Origin: Pantoea latae
GTDB taxonomy: Bacteria; Pseudomonadota; Gammaproteobacteria; Enterobacterales; Enterobacteriaceae
Reading direction: 5' to 3'
NCBI RefSeq assembly: GCF_002077695.1
Contig: NZ_MWUE01000003.1
Span: forward strand, 1-64,000
DNA: 64,000 nucleotides
Shown here: positions 43,509 through 51,836 of the stretch, one piece after another
Layout: the number at the start of each line of letters is the position of its first letter
Numbering within the stretch: the first letter of the stretch is position 1
Position numbers and translations under genes: made by a program
The notes under the pieces: generated by a model
What the model was told of the DNA's origin: nothing
The model's input: the letters and a program-made list of their open reading frames with translations, nothing else
Database searches by the model: none

Positions 43509-44474
43509 ATGATTTTAAATTGCATGGTATATCGTCCGGGTCAGGCCGGGCAGGAACTCGACGTAGAAAAAATCAGCGATGTGATGAGCGAGCCGGATGC
43601 CTTTATCTGGCTGGGGCTTTACCAGCCCGAAGCGGAATTTATGCACAAAATTCAGCGTGAATTCGGGCTGCACGAGCTGGCGGTGGAAGATGCGCTCTGC
43701 GCCCATCAGCGGCCGAAGATTGAACAATATGGCGAGTCGATGTTTATCGTCGCCAAAACCGTCAGTTCAGAAAATGAACATCTGCACTTCGGCGAAACCC
43801 ACTTTTTCGTCGGGAAAAACTTCCTGATCACGCTGCGCCACGGCGCCTCTGACAGCTATGCGCCGATCCGCGAGCGCATTGAGCAAAACAGCGCGCTGCT
43901 CGCTCACGGGCCAGGCTATCCGCTCTACTGCATTCTCGACTTTATCGTCGATCGCTACGGCGAGTTCACCGCCTCGCTCGGCGACAAAATCGGCAAGATG
44001 GAGGCGGCGCTGTTCCGCTCGGAATTTGACAGCGCCGCGGTGAAGTCGGTCTATCGCCTGCGCCGCGAGCTGTTAAGCCTGCGTAACGCGGCGCAGCCGC
44101 TGGAGGAGATCTGCCAGCAGCTGGTGCGTCTGCATGAGGATATCGTGCCGAAAGAGCTGCGCGCCTATCTGCGCGACGTGCAGGATCACGCGCGGCATGT
44201 GGTGACCGACGCGGAGGATATGCGTGAAATGCTGACCAGCGCCATGCATGTCAACCTGGCGATGGTGGCGGTGCAGCAGAACGAGGTCACCAAAAAGCTG
44301 GCGGGCTGGGGTGCGATACTGGTGGTGCCGACGGTGATCTTCAGCATGTACGGCATGAACTTCAAGGATATGCCGGAGCTGAACTCGCCGCTGGGCTATC
44401 CGCTGGCGCTGGGCGCCACCTTTGTCGCCTGCTTCCTGCTGTGGTGGCGACTGCGCAAGTCGGGCTGGCTGTAA
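43509..44474 (+). CDS. CorA-family metal ion transporter
   Basis: 321-residue CorA-type channel: a long cytoplasmic domain with an acidic, helical funnel (about 1-255), then two C-terminal helices. The signature YGMNFKDMPEL, with GMN at the pore mouth, sits between them. The start at 43509 follows AAGGGA; the frame is open for 11 more codons without a better signal. It could be a Mg2+, Co2+ or Zn2+ transporter; the sequence does not resolve CorA from ZntB-type function. Confidence 0.88.
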   Translation: MILNCMVYRPGQAGQELDVEKISDVMSEPDAFIWLGLYQPEAEFMHKIQREFGLHELAVEDALCAHQRPKIEQYGESMFIVAKTVSSENEHLHFGETHFFVGKNFLITLRHGASDSYAPIRERIEQNSALLAHGPGYPLYCILDFIVDRYGEFTASLGDKIGKMEAALFRSEFDSAAVKSVYRLRRELLSLRNAAQPLEEICQQLVRLHEDIVPKELRAYLRDVQDHARHVVTDAEDMREMLTSAMHVNLAMVAVQQNEVTKKLAGWGAILVVPTVIFSMYGMNFKDMPELNSPLGYPLALGATFVACFLLWWRLRKSGWL

Positions 44475-44483
44475 GCGGCGCGC

Positions 44484-44508
44484 GCCGCGACGCACAAGGC
44501 GTCGCGGC
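44484..44508. terminator. GC-rich hairpin between convergent genes
   Basis: Perfect ten-base arms GCCGCGACGC (44484-44493) and GCGTCGCGGC (44499-44508) with an ACAAG loop, filling most of the 42-bp gap between the CorA-type gene and the TIM-barrel gene. No T run follows on either strand. Confidence 0.5.
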
Positions 44509-44516
44509 AGAGGCAT

Positions 44517-45509
44517 CTACTCTTCGATTGAGGTCAGCAGCGCATTCTGAATAATGCGCTGCGCCTTCAGCGGGTTCTGCTCAAGCTGCGCCGCCTGCAG
44601 TGCGGGCATATCCAGCTTGTCGAGCGCGCGGTAGATATGTTTGAGGAAGCGGATGGAGAGGTTGGCCGCCTCGACATGGTCTTCGCGGAACGGAAACTGA
44701 TCGAGCTGCCAGACGCCGTCCCAGTTGTTGCACTTCAGCACGTAGAAAAACTCGAAAATCTCGGTCATATGCACGGTGCCGACCACCAGGTCGTCGTCCC
44801 AGCCGCGCAGGTTATCGTTCACGTCCATGCCGAACAGGCGGCCGCGATCGAGGATCAGCTGCGCTGAACCGGCAGGCGACTCGCCGGCGAACAGCGCGTG
44901 GCCGAAGTCGAGCAGAATGCCGACGTTGTCGAGGCCAATCTCCTCAATGCCCAGCAGTGATTTCGCCGCCGAATCCCAGGTCATTTTGACGCGCGGCTCG
45001 CGCGGCTTGTACTCAATGGCGAACTTCACGTCGGGATTGGCGCCCGCCAGCTCGCGCATGCCGTCCACCGCCAGCTTCCAGAGGTTTTTATGATCCACCT
45101 GGAAGGGATAATCCCAGCCATCCTGACCGGGCCAGACTTTGACATAGTTCGCGCCCAGTTCGCGCACCACGTCAGCCGCTTCATTCATCAGCGCCAGCGC
45201 CTCGGCGCGCACCGCCGCGTCGGGATGGGTGAACGCGCCGCGCGAAAATTTGCGCAGATAGATCTCCGGCGTCACGCCGATCGCTTTCAGCCCGACCTCC
45301 TGCAGCGCCTGTTTGACGTCAGCCACCGAGACGCCAGGGGTAAAAGGATAGGGCACGTCCACATAGGCGAGGTCTTCCACCTGCGCCGCCAGCTTAATCT
45401 GCTCCAGCGTGCTGAGCGCCGGACCGTAACCGTCTACCGCGTAACGATCGATATAGTTGGCGAAATGCCACAGGCCCGCGCCAAACTTCGGATAATTATA
45501 GGAACTCAT
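44517..45509 (-). CDS. Sugar phosphate isomerase/epimerase-like TIM barrel
   Basis: 330-residue member of the xylose isomerase-like (AP_endonuc_2) family. Metal-type residues are carried on [12 protein letters not shown] (Glu at about 163), [12 protein letters not shown] (Asp and His) and [10 protein letters not shown]. The N-terminal [21 protein letters not shown] is unusual and long. It probably isomerises or epimerises a sugar, possibly of the neighbouring catabolic genes, but the link is positional only. Two AT-rich palindromes just upstream suggest specific regulation. Confidence 0.8.
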   Translation of the reverse strand: MSSYNYPKFGAGLWHFANYIDRYAVDGYGPALSTLEQIKLAAQVEDLAYVDVPYPFTPGVSVADVKQALQEVGLKAIGVTPEIYLRKFSRGAFTHPDAAVRAEALALMNEAADVVRELGANYVKVWPGQDGWDYPFQVDHKNLWKLAVDGMRELAGANPDVKFAIEYKPREPRVKMTWDSAAKSLLGIEEIGLDNVGILLDFGHALFAGESPAGSAQLILDRGRLFGMDVNDNLRGWDDDLVVGTVHMTEIFEFFYVLKCNNWDGVWQLDQFPFREDHVEAANLSIRFLKHIYRALDKLDMPALQAAQLEQNPLKAQRIIQNALLTSIEE

Positions 45510-45574
45510 TGCCGCTATTCTCCGTTCAGGATGCAGACAGAAGCGTGAAGGTCGCGCTGCTGCTGTCAGTGAGT

Positions 45575-45605
45575 GAATATATATTCATATTGGATTATAT
45601 ATTCC
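45575..45605. promoter_or_regulatory. Two related AT-rich palindromes upstream of the isomerase gene
   Basis: GAATATATATTC (45575-45586) is a perfect 12-bp palindrome. A second, imperfect copy, GGATTATATATTCC (45592-45605), lies 17 bp further on. They are 66 to 96 bp before the isomerase start on the minus strand and look like paired operator sites for an unknown regulator. Confidence 0.45.
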
Positions 45606-45814
45606 ATTGTGGGGGCGGAACGGCCCACCTTGCCAGCGGCGCGCGCAATAACTGTAAGGCAGGTCACAGAAAATCGCGGGTTTAAGATAAGCCGCAGGCG
45701 GCAGAGCGCGCCTCGGCCGCGCGAGGAAAATCGTTGCGTAGGGCAAGCGTTAGCTTGTGCATTGCGCGCAACAGGAGGATCATCCCGGCAGTTTGGTTCA
45801 CTCGCGTAGACGCT

Positions 45815-46540
45815 ATGCTTATCAGCACTGAAAACTTTCGCAGCCACACGGCAGATACTCAGCTCGCCTGCACCCTCGCGGCGGTGGCGGGCGCGCTCAA
45901 TACCGCGGCGTTTGAAGTCGTTGGTTTTTTTTCCGCCAACATGACCGGCAACGTGTCGTCGCTCTCGGATAATCTGGCAAAGAGTAGCCTGGCGCCAGCC
46001 GGCTTCTTTCTGGCGATTATCGCGCTGTTTATTGCCGGCTCCGCCTTCTCCACCCTGCTGATCAATGCAGGGCGGCGCAATAAAATGCGTAAAGTCTATG
46101 CGTTCAATATCCTGGTGGAGGGCGTGGGCCTGGTGCTGTTAGGCGGCGTGGAAACCTGGACGCCGCCGCTGTCGCCTGGCGTGATGCTGATACTCTGCCT
46201 CAGCTTCCTGATGGGGCTACAAAACGCGGTGGTGACCCGAATTTCAAACGCCCGCGTCAGGACCACGCATGTCTCCGGCACCTCAACCGATATCGGCATT
46301 GAACTGGCGATGCTGTTCGATGTGCTGAGGCGAAAAGAGTCGCCGAAAGAGGCGCCGCTCTATATTGAGCGGCTGAAACTGCATGCGTTGACCCTGCTGG
46401 CGTTTACGGCGGGGGGCGTAGCGGGGATCTGGCTCTACCGCCTGTTGGGCTATCCGTTCATTATCGCCATCGGCCTGATGCTGATCGCCCTCACGCTGCG
46501 TACCCTGCTGGGCAAACAGCCGGACGAGGCGAGTCAGTAA
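45815..46540 (+). CDS. YoaK family (DUF1275) membrane protein, copy 1
   Basis: 241-residue inner-membrane protein with about six hydrophobic helices. DUF1275 landmarks are AGALNTAAFEVVGFFSANMTGNVSS (within 26-52), LMGLQNAVVTRISNARVRTTHVSGT (within 135-163) and TDIGIEL. The function of the family is not established. No clear ribosome-binding site precedes ATG 45815, chosen because the homologous frame begins there. A second member lies at 58692-59444. Confidence 0.82.
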   Translation: MLISTENFRSHTADTQLACTLAAVAGALNTAAFEVVGFFSANMTGNVSSLSDNLAKSSLAPAGFFLAIIALFIAGSAFSTLLINAGRRNKMRKVYAFNILVEGVGLVLLGGVETWTPPLSPGVMLILCLSFLMGLQNAVVTRISNARVRTTHVSGTSTDIGIELAMLFDVLRRKESPKEAPLYIERLKLHALTLLAFTAGGVAGIWLYRLLGYPFIIAIGLMLIALTLRTLLGKQPDEASQ

Positions 46541-46552
46541 CGGCAGGTAAAA

Positions 46553-47248
46553 TCAGCTAAAGCCCGCGCCAGTCAGCTGTTTTTCAATGCGCGAGCCGGG
46601 CATCATCGCCTCCAGGCCGGCGATCAGCGCATCGCTGGCCTGATGCAGCGCATCTATCGGCATTTCCGGCAGGCTCTCCAGGATAAACCACATCTTCTGC
46701 GCGCTGGCGTCCAGCCGGGTGCGGACGCCCTGACGCCAGTTCCAGCGACGGCAGGTGACGCCAAGGTCGTCGCGCCAGATCACCTCGCCCGGTTCAGGCG
46801 ACTCAATGCAGGGATCGCCCTGTTTCAGCGTGTCGAAACGTTCGCTGCCGTCGGCGCGCACCAGACGTGGGTTGCCGACACAGGCGGCGGCGTTTTCACC
46901 GCCGATCGGCAGGGCGTACTGGATGCTGATGGCGTTATAGAGATCCACCACCGGATCGATAGCTGGCAGGGCGCCGTCGCGGGCGACCCGTTTGCGCAGC
47001 GCCTCGACCGAGCTGGGCGTGCGGGCCGGTTTGGCGCCGAACTGTTTAAACACCTCGCGCCAGGCGTTGATATGCGCCTCGGCATAGGGCACGTCGTCAG
47101 CGGCCATGGCGCGACAGGCGTTGTCCACGGCGTCGCGCGCCACCTGCGGGTGCTGCACGCCGGCTGACTCGACCAGTATGCTGATGGCGCGGAAACCCGG
47201 CGCCAGCGCGATAATGGTCAGTTCCACATCGGGAGTAAAAGAGAACAT
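46553..47248 (-). CDS. B3/B4 tRNA-binding-domain protein
   Basis: 231-residue stand-alone B3/B4 domain, the fold found in the beta subunit of phenylalanyl-tRNA synthetase. Recognised by SSVEALRKRVARDG, the LPAIDPVVDLYNAISIQYALPIGGEN segment (split over about 95-120) and GEVIWRDDLGVTCRRWNWRQG. Stand-alone members may edit mischarged tRNA or bind other RNAs; the role is not established. Convergent with the YoaK gene, 12 bp apart. Confidence 0.82.
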   Translation of the reverse strand: MFSFTPDVELTIIALAPGFRAISILVESAGVQHPQVARDAVDNACRAMAADDVPYAEAHINAWREVFKQFGAKPARTPSSVEALRKRVARDGALPAIDPVVDLYNAISIQYALPIGGENAAACVGNPRLVRADGSERFDTLKQGDPCIESPEPGEVIWRDDLGVTCRRWNWRQGVRTRLDASAQKMWFILESLPEMPIDALHQASDALIAGLEAMMPGSRIEKQLTGAGFS

Positions 47249-47426
47249 CGCTTTTCCTTGAAGATGAATATGGCATGAAGTGTAGCGACGGATGGTCGAC
47301 GTCGCCGCCGCAGGCCAGATAAAAATCCAGGAATATGCTGAATCCGCGCAAAATCTCGTGAGATTTCCTGTGCGGTTGCGTTATTTGTCTATACTGACTC
47401 TGGACTTGATAATTAGTGAGGGAATC

Positions 47427-47750
47427 ATGAAAAAGACAATTATTGCACTTTCTGCTCTGATGCTGGCTGCGCCGGTTTTTGCCGCTACCACACATGCGAC
47501 CGATGAAACCGTGGCTGAAGCGCATAAAGGCGCGGATACCGCGAAAGAAAAACTGCACAAAGCGCAGCATGCCGGCGCTGAGCAGAAGCTGAAAGCTGAG
47601 CACGCCGCGGAAGGCAAAAGCGACGCGACCACCAGCAAAATCAGCGAAGGTTCACAGAAAGCCTGGCACGGCACTAAAGAAGGCAGCGAAAAAGCCTGGG
47701 ATAAAACCAAGCAGGGCGCTGAAGACCTGAAAAACAAAGCGACCAACTAA
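47427..47750 (+). CDS. Small periplasmic repeat-rich (LEA-like) protein
   Basis: 107-residue exported protein: signal peptide MKKTIIALSALMLAAPVFA, then a charged Ala/Lys/Glu-rich helix-forming region. A roughly 11-residue pattern recurs, as in KAWHGTKEGSE followed by KAWDKTKQGAE, like LEA or apolipoprotein repeats. No cysteine or fold motif is seen. Likely an intrinsically disordered stress or envelope protein, by composition only. The start at 47427 has a GAGGGA site. It is convergent with the MFS gene, with a shared terminator. Confidence 0.72.
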   Translation: MKKTIIALSALMLAAPVFAATTHATDETVAEAHKGADTAKEKLHKAQHAGAEQKLKAEHAAEGKSDATTSKISEGSQKAWHGTKEGSEKAWDKTKQGAEDLKNKATN

Positions 47751-47756
47751 AAGAGA

Positions 47757-47783
47757 ATGGCCGGTTTAACCGGCCATTTTTTT
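47757..47783 (+). terminator. Terminator shared by convergent genes and overlapping MFS codons
   Basis: Perfect eight-base arms ATGGCCGG and CCGGCCAT around TTTAA, followed by T7. For the plus-strand gene it is a strong terminator. The stop codon of the minus-strand MFS gene is in the loop, and its last codons are in the stem. Confidence 0.9.
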
Positions 47784-48983
47784 ATCCTCTTCCGCCGTCA
47801 ATACCACTCCGCTTCGCCCCGTCAGCAGTGATAGAGCTGCCATCAGCAAGATGCCCAGGCAGTAGTAATTTGCCGTTGCGGCTAGTCCCAGCACCGAAAC
47901 CAGACAGCCCGCCGCCAGCGCCGGCAGCGCGAACGCGAGATAGCTCTTCACCATCAGGGCGGCGAACAGTCCGGCGCGCTGATGACTCTCCGCCAGCGGC
48001 ATGATGCTTTTCATCACGTTAGCAAATATTGAACCAAAACCCTGTCCGGCGACGGCGGTGCCCAGATAGAGCAGGGTGACGAGATGCTGATTAATGCCGA
48101 ACAGCGTCAGGCCGACGCCCGCCATTAAGGCCAAAGTGCCAATAGAGCGCGCACGCGAGGGCGACCAGCGGCGAAAAATAAACACTGACGCTGTGGCGCT
48201 CAGCATCAGCGTGGCCACCACGGATCCGCCGACAAACGGCGACGTCAGCCCGGTCGACAGGATCACCAGCGTCGGCATCAGCGAGAGATAGAATCCGCCC
48301 AGCGACCATGTCGCCACGATAGCCGGCGCCATACGCAGCATGGGCCGCAGCGCGCGTGGTGGAATGGCGATCTGCGGCTTCAGCGCGCGCAGCGCGCCAG
48401 GGGCGGGCGACGCGGTTTCCGGCATAACCGGCAGCAGCGCCAGCGCGAACAGCATCAGCGTCAGCAGCAGCGCGTAGATGGCGACAGTGGGAAGAGGGAC
48501 GAAGGCGATCAGAATCGCGCCCGTTAGCGTGCCGAGCATCAGCCCGAGAAACGGCGCAACCGCATTAAGCAGCGGGCCGCGCGCCTTGTCGCCATCGAGG
48601 ATCGCAGCGCCGAAGGTGGGTAGCGCGATGCCGGTCGCCAGCCCCTGAACCATCCGCGCGACAATCAGCATATCGGCGCCCTGCGCCAGCATAAACAGCG
48701 TCAGCGCCAGCGCGTTGCACAGCAGCGCCGCCAGCATCATGGCGCGACGGCCGACAAAATCAGAGAGGCGACCAAAACAGAGCAGCGCGACCAGCAGGGC
48801 GAAAGCGTAGCTGGCGAAGATCAGCGTAATGGTCACCGGCGACAGATGATAGAGCGCGCGGTACAGGGGATAGAGCGGCGTCGGCGCGCTGCTGGTGGCG
48901 GCAAAAAGCATGGCGCAGACAAAGCCGTACAGCGTGATGCGCGCGGCGGCAGTGGCAGACAAGCTGGCTGTAGCGAGAGACAT
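47766..48983 (-). CDS. MFS efflux-type transporter
   Basis: 405-residue inner-membrane transporter with 12 hydrophobic segments. Loop 2-3 reads GRLSDFVGRRAMM and the TPLYPLYRALYHLSP segment follows helix 1, typical of drug and metabolite efflux permeases. The start at 48983 has an AAGG site; a GTG at 48992 is an alternative. It is divergent from a TetR-family gene with inverted repeats between, the usual arrangement for a repressor-controlled pump. The substrate is unknown. Confidence 0.84.
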   Translation of the reverse strand: MSLATASLSATAAARITLYGFVCAMLFAATSSAPTPLYPLYRALYHLSPVTITLIFASYAFALLVALLCFGRLSDFVGRRAMMLAALLCNALALTLFMLAQGADMLIVARMVQGLATGIALPTFGAAILDGDKARGPLLNAVAPFLGLMLGTLTGAILIAFVPLPTVAIYALLLTLMLFALALLPVMPETASPAPGALRALKPQIAIPPRALRPMLRMAPAIVATWSLGGFYLSLMPTLVILSTGLTSPFVGGSVVATLMLSATASVFIFRRWSPSRARSIGTLALMAGVGLTLFGINQHLVTLLYLGTAVAGQGFGSIFANVMKSIMPLAESHQRAGLFAALMVKSYLAFALPALAAGCLVSVLGLAATANYYCLGILLMAALSLLTGRSGVVLTAEEDKKMAG

Positions 48984-48991
48984 AGTGTTCA

Positions 48992-49018
48992 CCTTAAAGC
49001 GAAGTATTAGCTTTAAGG
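48992..49018. promoter_or_regulatory. Candidate TetR operator (9-bp inverted repeat)
   Basis: Perfect nine-base arms CCTTAAAGC (48992-49000) and GCTTTAAGG (49010-49018) with a nine-base spacer, immediately before the MFS start codon and covering its ribosome-binding site. It probably binds the TetR-type protein encoded divergently; as RNA it could also form a hairpin masking the start. Confidence 0.6.
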
Positions 49019-49034
49019 CAGGTATACTTGCAAT

Positions 49035-49049
49035 TTGCGACTAACGCAA
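49035..49049. promoter_or_regulatory. Second candidate operator between pump and TetR genes
   Basis: TTGCG-N5-CGCAA, a 15-bp palindrome of the size usual for TetR-family sites, 56 bp before the regulator start codon. With the longer repeat next to the pump gene it could give joint control of both genes. Confidence 0.5.
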
Positions 49050-49104
49050 TATCTTTGCATTAAACATTTTTTATCATGCTAAATCCGTTAAAGGAGGTAC
49101 TGAG

Positions 49105-49662
49105 ATGGCCAGGGAGATGATCAGGCAGGGCGGGCGCAGCGCGCGCATTCAGGAAGAGGTGCACAAGGCGGTTAACGCTTTGCTGAAAACCCGCGATCGT
49201 AGCGAACTGACCGTGCCTATGGTGGCGGAGTCAGCGGGCGTCACGCCTTCAACCATTTATCGTCGCTGGGGCGATCTGTCGCAGCTGCTGGCCGATGTGG
49301 CCGTGGCGCATATGCGGCCCATCAGCGAACCCGAAGATACCGGCGATATGCAGCGCGATGTTGAAGCCTTTATCCTGCAATACGCCGAAGAGATGTCGTC
49401 CAAAGTAGGTCGGCAGATGCTCACCGACATTATCGGCAGCGGCGGCGGCGGCGCCACGGTGAAGTGCTGCGGCTTTACCCAGCTCCACCTGGAAACGCTG
49501 CATCAGCGAGCGCTGAAGCGCGGCGAAGCGGGGTTCTCGGTGGCGGATGCGGTCGATTTCGTTGTGGCGCCGGTGATCTATCACATCTTGTTTGAAGATC
49601 GCGAACCTGAGCCGGACTACTGTCGCGCTCTGGTGACGCGACTGTTTCAGCGCGCAGATTAA
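49105..49662 (+). CDS. TetR/AcrR-family repressor
   Basis: 185-residue regulator with an N-terminal helix-turn-helix (LTVPMVAESAGVTPSTIYRRWGDLSQLL, split over about 33-61) and a C-terminal ligand domain of the TetR_C_16/C_11 style ending DYCRALVTRLF. An AAGGAGG ribosome-binding site precedes the ATG. Divergent from the MFS pump gene, so it most likely represses that gene and itself. Confidence 0.88.
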   Translation: MAREMIRQGGRSARIQEEVHKAVNALLKTRDRSELTVPMVAESAGVTPSTIYRRWGDLSQLLADVAVAHMRPISEPEDTGDMQRDVEAFILQYAEEMSSKVGRQMLTDIIGSGGGGATVKCCGFTQLHLETLHQRALKRGEAGFSVADAVDFVVAPVIYHILFEDREPEPDYCRALVTRLFQRAD

Positions 49663-50023
49663 CCCGCAATGGCCTGGCAGCGGCAGCGTTGGTCTGCCGC
49701 TGAACGCCTGTAATGGTATATAGTTACAACATACCATAAAGTGTTCAGGTAACACATGTCGGCATAAGTGCCAGATGTAGCCTAAAAACGTCAATAGCGA
49801 ACAGCAGCGGGGAAGCTATTTCAGATGGCGCGTTTTTTTGGCATTTCTGCCCGGCTTGCGCGCCGCCAGATAAGCCTGAGCAGAAATATTTTTTGTTATC
49901 GCTATATAATTAAATAAATAACGACTGGCGGGGGTGATATACTCTTTACCACGCAATGCGAATTATTCTCGACTGTGGGGGGTAAACCGATCGTCGATAT
50001 TTATCGCCTTATTGAATCTTTAT

Positions 50024-50037
50024 TTGATTATTATCAA
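50024..50037. promoter_or_regulatory. FNR binding site
   Basis: TTGAT-N4-ATCAA, a perfect match to the FNR consensus, about 390 bp before the narK start codon. If centred at -41.5, transcription would begin near 50072, leaving a leader of about 350 bases. It indicates anaerobic induction of narKGHJI. Confidence 0.85.
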
Positions 50038-50085
50038 ACTGGCATGTGCTAAATATCAGCACCCCATTTCATTATCGCTGCAATA

Positions 50086-50101
50086 TACCTAAAATGAGGT
50101 A
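50086..50101. promoter_or_regulatory. Candidate NarL/NarP 7-2-7 site
   Basis: Inverted heptamers TACCTAA and TACCTCA (the second on the opposite strand) separated by two bases. Each differs from the TACYYMT consensus at the last base. It lies about 63 bp downstream of the FNR box centre, so it would be near or just after the start of transcription. Confidence 0.4.
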
Positions 50102-50425
50102 GTTAGCCCAGCGCGCGCGTTTCCCCAACTCAGCGTTGCTTTGCGCTGCGTCATGAAAGCCCCTACAAATCCTCTTGTTTTTAAACCCCGCTGCGATAGG
50201 CTTATTAACCATTCTACCAGGTGAGCAGATTTGCCAAATAACGGTTTGCGATCCTTATTGCATCCGCCGTTTACCCGGACGACAGGGAGAAACTTGCCCT
50301 GCGTCGTATCGGTTCGCCTTTTAAATCCGTATTACTGCGGCTTTATTCAGCCTCATATTATTTATTTTTTAAATACTACTCGCAGAGAGCGGGAGCGATC
50401 CCTCTGCTGCTTATTGGGAGGATAT

Positions 50426-51799
50426 GTGAGCGTAAAACCTCATGCCGGGCACGGCGCACTGGAAAACTGGGCGCCAGAAAATCAACAATTTTGGGAAAGC
50501 CGCGGTAAACATATCGCGCGGCGCAACCTGATTATTTCCGTGAGCGCGCTGCTGCTCGCGTTCTGCGTCTGGATGCTGTTCAGCACCGTCGCCGTCAACC
50601 TCAATCGGGTGGGATTTAACTTCACCGTCGATCAGCTGTTTCTGCTCACCGCGCTGCCTTCGCTTTCCGGCGCGCTGTTCCGCGTGCCGTACTCGTTTGT
50701 GGTGCCGGTGGTCGGCGGCCGTCTCTGGACGGTGATCAGCACCGCGGTGCTGATTATTCCCTGCGTCTGGCTCGGCTTCGCGGTGCAGAACCCCAGCACG
50801 CCCTATGGCGTGTTTATCGTTATTTCGCTGTTTTGCGGGCTGGCGGGCGCCAACTTCGCCTCCAGCATGGGCAACATCAGCCTGTTCTATCCCAAGAGCA
50901 AACAGGGCTCGGCGCTCGGCATCAACGGCGGCCTCGGCAATCTCGGCGTCAGCGTGATGCAGCTGGTTGCGCCGCTGATTATCGTGGTGCCGTTCGTTGT
51001 CGGCGGCGCGACGCTGGAGGATGGCAGCCAGATATGGCTGGCCAACGCCGCGTGGATCTGGGTGCCGCTGCTGGCGCTGGCCTCGATCGCCGCCTGGGGC
51101 GGCATGAACGATATCGCCGGCATGCGCGCCTCGCTGCGCGATCAGCTGCCGGTGCTGAAGCAGGGCCATCTCTGGACGCTGGGCCTGCTCTATCTCGCCA
51201 CCTTCGGCTCTTTTATCGGCTTCTCGGCGGGCTTCGCCATGCTGGCGAAAACCCAGTATCCGCAGGTGGACATTATCCATCTCGCCTTTTTCGGTCCCTT
51301 CCTCGGCGCGCTGGCGCGCTCGGCGGGCGGCTTTCTCTCCGATAAGTTCGGCGGCGTGCGCGTGACGGCGATTAACTTTCTGCTGATGACCTTCTTCTCT
51401 GCGCTGCTGTTCCTGACCTTGCCTGGCAGCGTCGCCGGATCCTTCCTCGCCTTCTACGTGGTGTTTATGGGCCTGTTCCTCACCGCCGGCCTCGGCAGCG
51501 GCTCAACCTTCCAGATGATTGCGGTGATCTTCCGTCAAATCACGCTGGATCGCATGACCGCCAAAGGCCACAGCGCGGAAGAGGCGCAGCACGCCGCGGT
51601 CACCGACACGGCCGCCGCGCTGGGCTTTATCTCGGCGCTGGGCGCGGTCGGCGGCTTCTTTATCCCTAAGGCGTTCGGCACCTCGCTGACGCTGACCGGT
51701 TCGCCCGTCGGTGCCATGAAAATTTTTCTGGTCTTTTACATCGTCTGTCTGCTGTTGACCTGGCTGCTGTATGGCCGTCGCAAAACCCATAACAACTAA
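50426..51799 (+). CDS. narK: Nitrate/nitrite transporter NarK
   Basis: 457-residue inner-membrane MFS transporter exchanging nitrate and nitrite. Very close to E. coli NarK (463 residues): FCVWMLFSTVAVNL, FRVPYSFVVP with its substrate Arg, FASSMGNISLFYP and GINGGLGNLGVSVMQL, and AGLGSGSTFQM with the second nitrate-signature. The GTG start at 50426 follows GGAGG; the longer frame from 50231 has no homologous sequence. It is the first gene of narKGHJI, 37 bp before narG. Confidence 0.95.
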   Translation: MSVKPHAGHGALENWAPENQQFWESRGKHIARRNLIISVSALLLAFCVWMLFSTVAVNLNRVGFNFTVDQLFLLTALPSLSGALFRVPYSFVVPVVGGRLWTVISTAVLIIPCVWLGFAVQNPSTPYGVFIVISLFCGLAGANFASSMGNISLFYPKSKQGSALGINGGLGNLGVSVMQLVAPLIIVVPFVVGGATLEDGSQIWLANAAWIWVPLLALASIAAWGGMNDIAGMRASLRDQLPVLKQGHLWTLGLLYLATFGSFIGFSAGFAMLAKTQYPQVDIIHLAFFGPFLGALARSAGGFLSDKFGGVRVTAINFLLMTFFSALLFLTLPGSVAGSFLAFYVVFMGLFLTAGLGSGSTFQMIAVIFRQITLDRMTAKGHSAEEAQHAAVTDTAAALGFISALGAVGGFFIPKAFGTSLTLTGSPVGAMKIFLVFYIVCLLLTWLLYGRRKTHNN

Positions 51800-51836
51800 G
51801 CAGAGCAATGAGCACTAACCATACTGGAGATGCGCA

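Larger units (their letters stand above)
49663..50425. promoter_or_regulatory. Long regulatory region upstream of narK
   Basis: 763 AT-rich bases with no credible gene. It contains a perfect FNR box and a NarL/NarP-like 7-2-7 inverted heptamer pair, listed separately. In E. coli the narXL genes are divergent from narK here; they are absent, and a TetR gene is the neighbour instead. Confidence 0.75.
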
